64,000 nt of DNA from Saururus chinensis (taxonomy: Eukaryota > Streptophyta > Magnoliopsida > Piperales > Saururaceae), in assembly GCA_035235625.1 (NCBI GenBank), contig CP141143.1, positions 33,589,178 through 33,653,177 on the forward strand. Direction: 5' to 3'. Positions 23,841-39,593 of this stretch are shown here, piece after piece (the first letter of the stretch is position 1; each line of letters begins with the position of its first letter). The notes beneath the pieces are model-generated. The model had not been told where the DNA came from. It saw nothing but the letters and a program-made list of their open reading frames with translations, and did no database searches. The position numbers and the translations under genes are program-made.

Positions 23841-24987
23841 GAAGTTGTTGAAAATATTTAAAAAGAATCATATAACGAATTTAAAACAAAATTTTAGATC
23901 GAGTCGAATTCAAAATTACAATTCATAAAAATAAAGGTTTCCAATTAAATCCAAAGCCATACGAGAAAGCCAAATTTCAATTCATGGTTGATTAAAAAAT
24001 TGAAATTTAGAAAAATCAAAATCTGTCTGAAATTCAATGTAACACTTGCAAAATGGAATTCTAAATTAATTCTAAATCAAATTATTTAGAAAGAATTTTC
24101 ATATAACTTACGATTAAAATTATAATTCATAAAAATCATAATTTATATAAAATTCAATGTCACATATACAAAATAAAAAGTTCAAGAGAAAAATTCATAT
24201 AAAATCTTATTTTTGATATTAATAAATGTTGGAACACATTCAAACTAAAACTATAAATAATTTTTAATTGAAAAATAAAAATTATTCAATTACTGTTTAC
24301 ATCAAAACTCATGCAACACATGGCGATAAAAAAAATCTTAAATAATTATTTGATTAAATCTCATACTAAATCAGATGTAACATATTCAAAGCGAAAATTT
24401 CAAATCAATTTAAAATTGACGTCTATGAAGTCTAAGCATGCCATCGGTCATATATACATACGTAGGATAAAATAAAAATTACTTATAATTATAAATTAGA
24501 ATTTATCCAAATTAGAGCTCAATGTAATTTTAACATTACATAAGCATAACAAAATTACATGTCACAATTTGGTACGATTTATTCATAATAACATTTTAAA
24601 ATCATTTCATAAGATTTACATTCATTGCAAGGTATGCAAACTGAACTTTCAATTAAAAATGTACTTAAAAATCAAGTTCTTAAAATTAGAGCACATATTA
24701 ATCTGAAGTCATACATGTACAATAGAATGTTCAAAATTGAGGCTTATATTAAGTTCACCATTACAAGTACATAACAAAAGTTCAAAATTGGATTTTGGAT
24801 TAAAATCTAATATCGTACATGCATAACTAAAAGTTGAAAATTAGAATTTAATTCAAATGAACGACAATATGTCTAGAACAAAAATTATTTTTAAATTTAA
24901 AATCAAAATTTATTTTAAAACAATCACAACACATTGAAAATAGAAATTATTATACACTCGCAGACAGATCAATACTCCAGTACCAAT

Positions 24988-26919
24988 TGTAATGACCCGA
25001 CCCAAGTGGGGCCCAGAAATTCACTAATAGAAATTTTTAATTTTCCTTGAGCTAGGAATCATCGTCTGAGTTCGAGAGGTACAACGTTCATCTTCGCACT
25101 ATAGAGCTTTAAGGCTTCCTCGTACGTAGACTTAGGTTGTAACGAGCACGTACACACAACAAAGCTTCATAGTTCATCGCGTGTAAAACAGAATAAAATA
25201 TATTATTATAATGATTTGGATCGGGCCAACGTTGCCTTGCCGTTGGTTACCTAAGTACGTATTGGATATTATTCAAATACGATCGGATCCGAATGTAGTT
25301 CTGCCTAATGGCTACTACATACAACAAGTATCACAAAATTATACGTACAAAATGCATATCTCTGAATATTTAATCAGAGTATGCAAAAAACTCGTCATAT
25401 ATCGGAGTCAAGCGGAAGTTAATAAGCCAAAACGTACATCTCGCTCTACCACTGAGCGGGATCAAAACTACACATACACGTGTCTCGCCCCTATTACTAA
25501 GTCTAGACTAAGCACATCACCCAGCTCGTTCTATCACTGAGCCGAGACCGGACCCACACATCACACATCTCGTTCTACCCTAGAGCGAGACAACACACAT
25601 CATGACATACAAGCATACATCATGGCATATAAGCACATAACACAGCAACACATATAAATCGTAGCATAATACACATCATAACTTAGCACATGTTGTTCTA
25701 TAATTACAACAGAAGATCAGAAATACTTACTTCTGTCATAACTCGTACGGTATCAATATTTATGGACAGAACCTCGTCTTGCTCCTAGTTTCTTTTTCTC
25801 ATTTTGGTGTTTGGGTAGGGCCTCACTTGGTCTTGGACATTTCCTCCTTATAAGATCATCAGCTCAGAAAATGGAACCCTCCATCGCATAGAGCATACTC
25901 GATTTAGTAAAAAATGCCTCTTGAATCGACTAAATTGGAGTTAGAATGGTCAAAAATAGAGAAAATAAAGTTGATCGGTACGAGTATAACCTCTCTTTGT
26001 CTTGGGGTGTTTCCTCTTTATACAATCGTCAACTCAGAAAATGGAACCCTCCATCGCGTAGAACATACTCGATTTAGTCAAGAACGCCTCTTGAATCAAC
26101 TAAATCGGAGTTCAAATGGCTAGAAACAGAGAAAACAAAGGCGGTCCATGCTCGAAGGTAGCGGGCAGAACCTCCTCTTGTCTTGGGGCATTTTCCTCCT
26201 TATACGGACTCCAACCCGAAGAAAGGATCACTTCATTGCGTAGAGCATGCTCGATTTAGTAGGAAACGGGTCTTGAATGGCCTTAATCGGCCTCAGAACG
26301 GTCAGAAACAGAGGAAAGGAAGTTCTCCTTCGAAAACAGGAGAAATGAGGTTTATATAGACCACCCCGAGCTGCCGAAACCGCGGCGCCACGCCGCCAAA
26401 AATGGCGGCGCCGCCGGTTTCGGGCGGCAGCGCCGCGGTAACGCACGGCTTGCGTTCGTGTTACGCAGCTCGCCCCCGTGCGCAAAACCGTGGCACCTGC
26501 AGTAACGCGGGCGCACGTGTTGTGCCGGCCCGCGCGCTGTGGCGCGCGCGGGTTTAGATATATATATATTTTTCTTTTTCTTCTTTCTTCAAACATGCGT
26601 AACTTCATACCCCGGATTTGGATTTGCGCGTTCTTGGTACCGTTGGACTCGTATCGATGAGCCTTTCGATACTAACCCACTTAAGGTAATAGATTGTGCT
26701 CTTTCTAAGTGGGTCCTACCTATATTGTACGTTTCCCGAGGTTATTACTTCTGGTCCTGACCTCCATTTCGCCAGTTCTTTGATTTGTTACGCCCGTTTC
26801 TTCGAGCTCTACTCAAATACGTAGGTTTCAATGGTTAAAACTATCTATAATTTACTTAAAAAATCACTAATTACCTCTAACCCCCTTGGTTAGACGTAAT
26901 TGAAAAGCGGGGTGTTACA
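24988..26919 (-). repeat. LTR of element 1 (5' LTR by element orientation)
   Basis: It is collinear with 19640-21612 and shares its three tandem units and GC-rich block (26370-26555). It differs by scattered substitutions, mostly transitions by eye, and a shorter GC block. This divergence would date the insertion if aligned. Confidence 0.9.
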
Positions 26920-27254
26920 CAAGTAATTGCAATTGTCCATTTTCTCGATGGGGAAATTAAATCTAACCTCTTGTCATGTTGCAGGATTCAGCAACAGTGG
27001 TTAGTAATGTTGGTTACAAGAACATCAAAGGAACAAGTGCATCAGAGGTTGCTGTAACATTTGATTGCAACAAGAGTGTCCCTTGTCGTGGTATACAACT
27101 CCAGAATATTAATTTGGTGGGAGCAGGTGGAAAAACAGAGAAGAGCAAGTGTGCCAATGTTGCAGGGTCTACAACAGTGACTATTGTCCTACCTGCTTGT
27201 TTTTAAAGGAGACCTTTATTATTCATGTCTTTTTTGATATTGTGTGGTGTCTTG

Positions 27255-27839
27255 TGATGTGGATCATGTTGTTGACAAGTACTTGGCCAAGTTAGATGCA
27301 GCAAAGCCATTGAAAGCCCAACTAAAGGCCCATCATCCATATTTAAGTAGAAGCCCAAAAATCCTGGGGAAGACCAAAGCCCAGGATTAGTTTAGCCCAA
27401 CTGCAAAGATTCATTTTTTGTGGTCTGCAAATCTTTGGTGTTCTAAAGCCTCATTAATTGCTGCAAACTATTGCAGCCAAGACACTTTTTCATATGTAGT
27501 TCACTTGGGGACTTGTTTTAGGACATTTAATTCTTTTAGGGGTTAGTTTTCACTTTATTTAATGCTACCTCAAATGTTTGTATGAATTTAAGCCTATATA
27601 TGGCTTTATAAGTAATAAAAATGGGAGTTTTTGGCTTGTTCATCTTGAAATTGTGTGTCTGGTGTATCATAAACTCTCAAAACCTATCTTCCCTGGCTAC
27701 CTCTCCTTGAAGACTTAGTTTTAGATGCCCTCAAGCTTAAAGAAGTCACAGTAATCCTTGTGATCTTTCCTCTCAGTGAGTTCCGTTCAGAGTTCATTTT
27801 TGTTTTGACACTCATCTTCCTTCTCTGTGCTACACAACA
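27255..27839 (+). repeat. Solo LTR, 585 bp, in the PG-C 3' flank
   Basis: It interrupts sequence that is continuous in PG-B ('gtgtggagtcatgtaaatc', 17061-17079). It begins TGATGTGGATC and ends CTACACAACA, with flanking TCTTG (27250-27254) and TCATG (27840-27844), a target duplication with one mismatch. A TATA-like 'cctatatatggc' lies near 27592. There is no internal region, so it is a solo LTR; superfamily not determined. Confidence 0.75.
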
Positions 27840-28325
27840 TCATGTAAATCTCATAGCAAATAATAATAATTTTCTAGTTGCAGGTTAGTTTGAAGTGTTG
27901 GCTTGATACTTGTTAGTATTCATTTCTGAAACGGGATACTAAGAGGTAAGATGAAGGTCTTCAAAGTCTTATGGAAAGTGACGTGCTTCATTCCTCTATT
28001 CTTTACATATTTGCTTTGGGAATGGATGTTTCTTTTTAATTTTTCATGACAACTTATTTTTTAGGATCGATGAAAATGTTGACAAATCAGAAAAAAGTGT
28101 CTCTTGATTACTTCTAGAAAATTGTTTGGCATTTCAATTTATTTGAGGATTGCATAATAAAGGTTGTGAAAAGCCTAGGCTTGATTATTGAAAATTTTCA
28201 AATAAAGAAATGTATGGTTTTTTCTTCACTTTTTTTTTCTGCCTATATGTATATATGTATATATGTATGTATGTCTTGTTAAAGAGCTCTATGACCATAC
28301 CATTGACCATGGAATATATGAGTTT

Positions 28326-31290
28326 AAGCCATTTCTGATTTAATTTCGAGGTTCAAATTAAATGTAGTTTCCAAAGGTTTTAATCTAAACTAGTTTCACA
28401 TTTATGAGTTTTAAGTGAATTTAAGTCATTTATGAATTTTTTAGAATTTTTAGTATTTTCTCAAAATTTCCAAAAATTAGGGTTTACGGGACCCCTTGTG
28501 GGCCCCACAGTCAAATTTGTTTTTGATCCAAAATATCATTGAAATTAAAAAATTTATTAAAAAATCTTTTTAGAATTTTTGTGGTCTTAATTAGGGTTTA
28601 AATAAACAAATTACCTATTTTTAGTTAAGAATTTTATTTACACCCCAACTTTTGATTAGGCCTAACCCCTTCCTTACTATAAAAGGAAAGGGCTAACCTC
28701 TTTCCCATTTGGGAAAGGGCTGAGCATAGGATCAAGAGGCCTAACCCCCATTAGCCCAAAGTGATAGGTGATTTGAGGTAAGATTTTCCTAATCTTTCCT
28801 TAATCTTTAGAATTTTTAATAAACTTCTTCTAATCTCTTCTTTCTCCAATGATTAATCTCATTTTTAGGTCATTAAATCACTGATTTATATCTCTACTTC
28901 AAACCCTAGCTTTCAAATTTTTGTTTTTGAGTCCCTAAAGCTCTAGATCTAAGATTTTTCTAATGATTTTTAAGTTCTAAATCAGATTTAGGTGGGTATT
29001 AACAATAATTACATTTTTAGGTAGGTTTCGAAGGAGATGAAGGAGCTCATCCAACCCAAAAAGAGGTGAAGGTAATAGGTTTAATCCACAAGCTTGTTGT
29101 GTTTCAAATCTTTATTTTTTATGTGTTTTCTTGAATGAAGTCCATGTTTAGTGCTCTAATGGTAGATTAGTAAAAACTCAATCTTTCATATTAATTTCTT
29201 AGGGTTTTGATTAAAAATGAGTAGTTTTAGCATTCTGGAAGGTTTGATTAAATTTTTATGATGTTTGAGGATTGGAATAGAAGTTTTAAGTTCGATTGAT
29301 GTTGTCTCAGTTTTATTTTTGAAATGTAGAAGACAAACTAGATATGCCATTATGGCGATCGATCGCCCTTGCAGGCTAATTGATCAACCAAATGAAATTT
29401 CAAACAAATTTTGGGGCCAACCAATTGAACGGCTGTGCAGGCCGATCGATCAGCTACACAGTAGATTTGGGCATTTTATTTCCTATGCTTATTTCAGTAT
29501 GTTTACTCCCAAATATTGTTTCTAATGTTCATGTGGCATTGAGTTAGGATAAGCTACTAGAAAGGTATGCCATTTATGTTGGGAATTATGGAGCATGTTT
29601 AAGTATTACATAGAAGTACATGTTGATGGTTAGACGTGTTAGTATGACTATCTTGATTCTATGGTTGATGATTTTTTTTATGTTTAAGCATGTTTCCATC
29701 AAGGTTATTGTATGACAATCATCAAGGTTATTATATGATAATGATCTAATGTGCTTTCTTATCGTATGAATAAATTGTGCGTGAATGGTGATACTATGTT
29801 CTAATTTCATGCGTGGATTAAATATGCTTGTAGGAGTTGAGAATTAGACTTCACTTGATTGAAATGATGGTTTTAAATGGATTTCCCCATGATTTCAGTT
29901 AAGAACTATGTTTAGATTATATCAAAGCATGTGTGTATTGCCTTGTGAGCTATTGTCAAATCGTTGTCATGTGCTTAGGAATGTATGAACACACACATAT
30001 GGAGAATTTATCATAAAATCGTAGTTATTTATGACTCAAATATGATACATGTGGAGACTAATGGGGAGCACATTCCATGTGTTGGAATTCACGTAGAGCT
30101 TGCCCAAGGATGTATCATGTTGCATGCATCATGAAACGGACTTCATGAATGAGAATTTATCGATGATTAGCGGTGGTTGATCAATTGTATGCAATGATGT
30201 GAGATTGCATGCCGGATTAATTGATCGTTGGTTTAATCGGAACTTAGTTGGTCTAAAAAGACATGATTTCGATTTGAGTTCCTGTGTGGAACATGTATAC
30301 TCCTTAGGTTTAGTCGACTTGAATTATGTGGGGACAAGTTGTGTAATTGTCTTGTGGTTGAGATTGTTTGAGATAGTTATCTGGACCCTGCAAATCCAAA
30401 GTGGTATGCCTTTGAACACCGGCTACTACGTATTCTAGGTTTCCTATGTAGAATTCGAACTCTTCCCACCGCAAAGGATGCTCCTAAGCGAATACACCTG
30501 CTATAGGTTCTCTGTGTGAGATTTGGACATTCTTTGGCCAGGATTGTCCAGGGCGAGCAGACTTAAGGGCTGATTACCCCGACCTTTATATATTTCTTGT
30601 GTGGAATTGGACTATGTCCCGCCTGTGTGGCCTTGACTATGTCCAACATGTGTAGCAATGTTTGTATTCACTCCTTGATGGAGACATTCACCGTTTGTTT
30701 ATGATGCATGTGTATGAGATTATATTATGCCTAGGATTGCATAGGTTATGTAGGGATAATGTGACACATGTGGATATAATTGATTATGCATGATTATGTG
30801 TCATGTGTTTGACACATTTGTTGTGCGGAGTGAATGAGCTATGGAATGGATGTGATATGAATGCATGATTTGAATCGTGTGATTGAGACACTATCATGTA
30901 GGTTTATGTGATATAAATGGATAATTTGAATTGTGTGAGAGACACTTCTCTTGCAAATTATGTGTGATATTATTCTTGATTGTATTTGGATAAGGACACT
31001 ACCTATGCAGGATGGATGTTAAGTTGTAACATGATCATGCATGCCCTGACTTGATATATGTGTTATATGCATGCTAGATCCTTTACTTATGGATAAGTAG
31101 GGGTTTAGTAAGGGGATGATCAGAAAAAAGGTATACATTGTCATTTATAGATCTGAATTGCCCTGATGTTGTACTGTGATGATTTTCTGATTAATGTTAC
31201 CGCTTTCAAACCACTACTGAGTTTTTGTACTCACCCCTCTTTTGTGATTTGCTTTGGGGCTACACGATGCGACATGCAGATGCGTAGGAC
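28326..31290 (+). repeat. Long gypsy-type LTR, truncated or solo, plus strand
   Basis: This is related, in opposite orientation, to 39600-42713. Examples are 'gtgggccccacag' near 28500 versus 'gtggggcccactgtggg' near 42517, 'ctcacccctctttt' near 31230 versus 'aaagaggggtgag' near 39770, and similar 'aattc...ctagag' blocks at 30420-30560 versus 40440-40640. It begins where PG-C homology stops. No coding domain is seen, and its right end is uncertain. Confidence 0.55.
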
Positions 31291-34416
<3,126 letters not shown>

Positions 34417-34815
34417 GTAAAGTTAACATCAGCCAAGGCTTATATGAGCTATATACGACGAGTTATATAACAACTATCAGATCATATCTAAGGCACTCAA
34501 ACATTACCGTTAAGCACGATTCTAAAATTGGAACTTTTGGCTTAAAATATTTCCCGCCTACCCTACCCGCCTTTCATCAACCCCTCAAGAAGGCTGAAAG
34601 CAGAGATTTTTGCCTCTCGTCCTACCCCTCCTTCTGGGGTGGTTTCCATTTGACAGCAGCCGAGTTAAAAATGGCACCATGCAGAGATGATCGAGCTCCT
34701 CACTTCCCGCCCATCTGTGCCCTCCACCAATAGGGAATCTATGGTTGTTCCATCCTAATATTTTGGCCACTCATCGTCTAGGTCATCGGTGGCAGCCAAG
34801 CAAAGAGAACAATAT

Positions 34816-36176
34816 CGACTACAACAAAAAGACTATTAGCAGCACTTTTATTAGTGATGTAATAGAAAAAGTCGCTAAAAACTACAATTTGCGATGCATA
34901 TAAAAGTGTCACAATAAAATAACTATTAGCGATATTTTTTAAAGTGTCTCTAATAATTATAAGTTTTTAAAAAAATAAAAAAATTGAAACTATTTACGAT
35001 GCTTTTGTAAAAGGGTCGCAAATAATGGTACTATTAGCATTGCTTAAAAAGTGCATCACAAATAAAATAAGGTTATTTGATTTAAAAAATTAGACTATTA
35101 GCGATACTTTTAAAAAACGTCCCAAATAGTATAATAGTACTATTATTTACTATATTTTTAAAAAAACTTTGTTGATAGTACTACTATTTTCAGTGCTAAT
35201 TAAAAAACACCTCTCATAGTTTTATTTTATTTATTATTTATTATTTTATTATATAATACATAATAAATAAATAAATAAATAAGAAAAAAATTAAATAAAA
35301 TTCCCCTACTTTCTCCCTAGTCATCCTCAGAGCTATTGCTCACGTTCACGCGTGTGAGTTTGAGAGAGGAGTGTAGAGAAGAGAAAGAGAAGAGAGAAAA
35401 GAAGGAGAGAAAGATGAGAGAGAAGAGTGAGAGAGACAATAGGGGAGAGAGACAAAAGAGAGAGGGGAGAGAAACAAATAGGAGAGAGAGTGAAGAGAGA
35501 GATAGAGGAGAAAGTGAGTGGAGAGTGGAGAGTGGAGAGTGAAGGTGAGGAGTGAAGAGAGAGGAGAGTGAGTGGAGAGAGTGAGAGTAGATAGAGAGTG
35601 CGAGGAGAGAGACTGAGAGATTAGAGGAGAGAGAGAGAAGAAGAAGTAGTAAGAGGGTAGAGAGAGGAGAGAGGAGAGAGGAAAAGCAATGAGAGAGAGA
35701 AGAGAGGAGAAATAGAGAGAAGAGAGAAAAGAGAGAGGAGTGATAGAGAGAAGAGATAAAAGAGAGAGGAGTGATAGAGAGAAGAGAGAGTGCGAGAGGA
35801 CAGAGAGCAAAGGGAGAGAGAGAGAGGAGTGATAGAAGGGGGGAAATTTTAATTTACAAAATCTCAAATTTATTATTATATATTATATTTTAAATTTAAT
35901 CTATATAATTACAATAAAATATATTAGGGACACATATGAAAATGTGTCGTTAATATGCTAGGTAATAGTGACACATTTTCCTACGAGTCGCTATTACCTT
36001 TTAATTTATTTTCATTAATTTTAAAATAAAGAGAGAGAGTGAGAGAAGAGGATGAGAGGGGAGACAAAGGAGAGATAGAGGAGAAAGAGGAAGAGGAGAG
36101 AGAGGGAGAAATTTAATTTTAAATTTTTAAATTTTTTTATATATTATATCTAAAAATTAATAAAAAAGAATTATAA
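34816..36176. repeat. Left part of the palindrome and GA-tract array
   Basis: It opens 'cgactacaacaaaaagactattagc', close to a CACTA-type terminus. It continues with short repeats such as 'actattagcgat' to about 35220, then a long GA-rich tract (35345-35840), a segment with 'taatagtgacacattttcctacgagtcgctatta', and a second GA tract (36030-36110). It is cut at 36176 by a gypsy element. Confidence 0.6.
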
Positions 36177-37734
36177 TGTCACGCCCAAGGTTTTTCCAAA
36201 CGTTTAGTTTAAAATTTTACTCAAATCTAATTTCAAAATATAGACATAAATCAAAAGAAACAAACAAAATTTTAGACATATGGAAACAATTTTTAAAAGT
36301 TAAACCATCATGCAACTAAAAAACATTATCAGATGTGACCCAAAACAAAAATATAAAAGCAAAACATGTCATGGCCATGGTCCTTTAAAAACATATACAT
36401 CTCAGGCCTTTATGAGTATAAGTTCTACAACAGTCTATATTCCGATTCATACATATATATACAAGTCTACAAAATAATACATTTAACTCTCACCTTAATC
36501 AATGGCAAGTGCTACACCAAAGAGCCCTTCAAAATACCTTGTGGACCAGTCATTGGTCCATACTGACCTGAATGGTCTCATGCCCCATCCGTGCACAAGG
36601 CAAATTACAACATAATCCTCCATAACTCACTTCCATTCTAGAATCTCCACATAATACAGGGATCATGGTGGCTTCTGATGCCCTAACTTAGAACTCAAAC
36701 AAGTCAGGCATCTGATAACACATTCACTGATGTCTCTTTTCATACTATTCAATAAAAGCCATATTTATCATATCAATACCTACTATAGGGTGTTGGTGAG
36801 TCCAAAAGACATCCCTCGGAACCTATAATCATCATACTAAATTCACAAGGCTGTCTTAGGAATAACCTCAGAACAAACCCTAAATAGATAATAGTCAAAC
36901 CTCAGGTTAATTCTTGAAACATCTCGGCTAACCGTAACTTAGTAAAAAGTAATACAACCTGAGCATCAACTTCTTCTCTACTCTTTTATTCTCTCTCTTT
37001 TTTGTGCCAAAAGTGCATGTCTAGGCCCGTGGCCAACGACTAAAATTACTAAAGATCGTAGAAAAATTAGGGACATTACATTCTTCCCTTGGAAAAATTT
37101 TGTCTCCAAAATTTCAAGATCAATTTACAACATACAGTTGAAACAACAAATACCTCACGGTATCTCTTTCTCATATTTGCCTAAACATATCAAGTCGCTA
37201 CCTTGGGAATATGATATATGCCAAAATATCTTCGCCATAGGAATGACCTTTATCATCCACGACCTACCTTTTCCATCAAAGGGTCTAACTGAGATGCTTC
37301 ACAACTCAAATTGGAGATCACTTGGCCTCCAATTAGCAGAACTTTCTTATCGGCTTTGAGCTTTCTGAAGCCCTTACCTTAATAACTTCAACCTAGCCGC
37401 ACAGTGCTAAACAATTCACATTTGAGCATCTACAACTCACTTACTTTAGCCCAACATGTCGGCCAATCATATGTACTTTCATACGAGGCCTCCTCTTAAG
37501 GGCCATCCAACATGAGAATCAACTTATTCTCAAAAATTATTTAGTTAAACATACGGTGTCAATGCATAAACATAAGGATACAACCTACTTCTTCACCGAT
37601 AAAATCTAACATACCCCCAAGATTACCCCCAAGATCATACTCTTGGTCAAACAATCCTCTGAACCATAAGTTCTTACAACTCATCCTTGACTTCGTTCCA
37701 CTCTAACAGGTCATCCCGCACGATGCCCTAGAGG

Positions 37735-38110
37735 TGCACTAAGCACTAACTCATCGAACTCTACCATTCTCTTAGGCAGAAATCCCGGTAAATCATCAGG
37801 GAACATGTCTGAAAAATCTCAGACAATGTGTAGCTCTTCTAGAATAAATCCCTGAAATAACTTTTCAAACAACCTGCCAAAAGGCTCTGCTACCTTTAGT
37901 CGTGCATTAACTAACCTTAATGGTTCTCAAAAAGCATTGGGCTGACCATTTTCAAACACTGAGTACGATATTCAAACCTTCAGGGCACACAAACTTCACT
38001 TGTTTCTTATGATAGTCTACCACTATACTCTAAGGGGTCAACTCATTATCAAATCCATACCAAACTCACACCCTCCTTCCCAAAATCTTAAGAGATAACT
38101 ATCACACTCA
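37735..38110 (-). pseudogene. Gypsy pol relic (end of protease, protease-RT linker)
   Basis: On the minus strand the complement of about 37770-37830 reads DFSDMFPDDLPGFLPKR, the linker that precedes RT in Ty3/gypsy (FPDVFPEELPGLPP type). Upstream of it lie HKKQVKFVCPEG and FGMDL, as expected for the end of the aspartic protease region. Stops and frameshifts interrupt it. It is the only coding trace seen in this element. Confidence 0.7.
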
Positions 38111-38869
38111 CTAGTGTCATAGTAGTTACCTCAAAGGCTGTCCACAATCTTGGAGGCTCGGAATCTTCCTTTAAACCGCTCTGAACCACAAAACTCCGGA
38201 AGGAGGTGGAAAGAGTCTCATACTCCACTTATAAACTCTCTTGCTTCTATTAAAAAGGATTTCAAATCCTTCCGACAACAAAGTTCATAGAAATGTACTC
38301 GATCTAGGTCATAAGCTGACCAATTAGAAATGATATGTCTGACAGAATTTCACTAGTCAAAACGTAAGTGGCCATAAACACTCTCCAATCATTTGGAGCT
38401 TACCAAACCTCAAGAAGGTGCTTGATAATCTCAATTCGATACTAGCAGTCTCAAACACTCTTAACAGTCATTCAAGGTGCTAGCTAACCATTCCTAAACT
38501 CAACATATTCCTTAACAACCTATGGCTCTTCACAGCCAATAAATGTGTGATCTAACAACACGAATCTCTCAATGGCTGGGGCACTTCGGCTTAACTCTAC
38601 CCAAGGGCAGAAACAAACGGAATCAAGGGAAAACATTCACCTTGATCCCTTCCAAAACCAAATCACAACTTACTCTTACATGCCACGACTTTGGACTTGC
38701 AACTGTTATAGACTTCTAGTTAGATTGCCTAGGCTTCGATACCAATTGTCACGCTTGAGGTTTTTTTCCAAACATTTACTTTAAAATTTTACTCAAATCT
38801 TATTTCAAAATACGGACATAAATCCAATGAAACAACAAAATTCAAAACATGTAAAAACAATTTTTATAA

Positions 38870-39593
38870 GTGAAACCATCTTACAACAAACAAATATTCT
38901 TAGACATGACCCAAAAAAAATATATAAAAGAAGAACATGTCATGGCCATGGTCTTCAAAAGACATATACATCTCAGGCCTTTCTGAGTACAAGTTCTACA
39001 ACAGTCTGTGTTTCGATTCATACATATATATACAAGTCCACAAAATAATGCATTTAACTCTCACCTGGGTAGAACACTATGGAGTTATATACGAATACTT
39101 TGTACAAAAACAAAATAAGCAAAGAAAGTACTACTAATTAAAGCATTAATCAACTAATACCCACATACTAGTCATAAACAAGCCAAAACATGGCTAAAAT
39201 AAGAGATTAAGCCAATAGTGGTTACAAGAAAGTGAAACCATCTTACAACAAACAAATATTCTTAGACATGACCCAAAACAAAAATATAAAAGAAAAACAT
39301 GTCATGGTCATGGTCTTCTAAAAACATATACATCTCAGGCCTTTCTGAGTACAAGTTCTACAACAGTCTGTGTTTCAATTCATACATATATATACAAGTC
39401 CACAAAATAATACATTTAACTCTCACTTAGGTAGAACACTATGGAGTTGTATACGAATACTTTGTACAAAAGTAAAATAAGCAAAGAAAGTACTACTAAT
39501 TAAAGCATTAATCAACTAATACCCACATACTAGTCATAAACAAGCCAACACATGGCTAAAATAAGAGATTAAGCCAATAGTAGTTACAAGAAA
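38870..39593. repeat. Near-perfect 362-bp tandem duplication in an LTR
   Basis: Copy 1 is 38870-39231 and copy 2 is 39232-39593. They share everything from 'gtgaaaccatcttacaac' to 'gttacaagaaag' with few differences. The LTR at 36177 has only one copy of the shared part, so the duplication is later than, or specific to, this LTR. Confidence 0.85.

Larger units (their letters stand above)
19640..26919 (-). mobile_element. Non-autonomous LTR retrotransposon (LARD-like), element 1
   Basis: The element is bounded by TG...CA and a perfect 5-bp target duplication, CAAGT (19635-19639 and 26920-26924). The two LTRs are 1973 and 1932 bp. It lies on the minus strand. A purine-rich tract (complement of 'ttcttccccccttaa', 21613-21627) adjoins the LTR at 21612. 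A degenerate primer site (complement of 'ccagtaccaa') adjoins the other LTR at 24987. A minus-strand TATA box (complement of 'tttatataga') is near 21024. The internal 3.4 kb is AT-rich, with no gag or pol by eye, so it must depend on another element. It is the same family as 56324-62428. Confidence 0.9.
19498..27206 (+). pseudogene. Polygalacturonase PG-C pseudogene (exons 8-9), split by an LTR element
   Basis: This is a third GH28 copy in the orientation of PG-B. The exon 8 remnant is 19523-19637 and exon 9 is 26985-27206. Exon 8 has one G fewer than PG-B after the acceptor, a second missing base near 19604 ('cagattactacgac' versus 'cagaactactgcgac'), and substitutions, so it is frameshifted. 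Exon 9 is still open for 222 nt with the normal stop (ending LPACF). Exons 1-7, with NTDG, GDDC, GHG and RIK, are gone, so no enzyme can be made. A 7.3-kb LTR element sits immediately after the intron-8 donor GT, flanked by CAAGT. A second LTR (27255-27839) lies in its 3' flank, and a gypsy LTR begins where homology ends (about 28325). Confidence 0.9.

Noticed and set aside
35346..35867. 173-codon minus-strand serine/leucine-rich frame, and similar ones at 43652, 44113 and 45800
   Set aside because: Direct translation of GA-rich tracts read as CT repeats; no unique sequence or domain.
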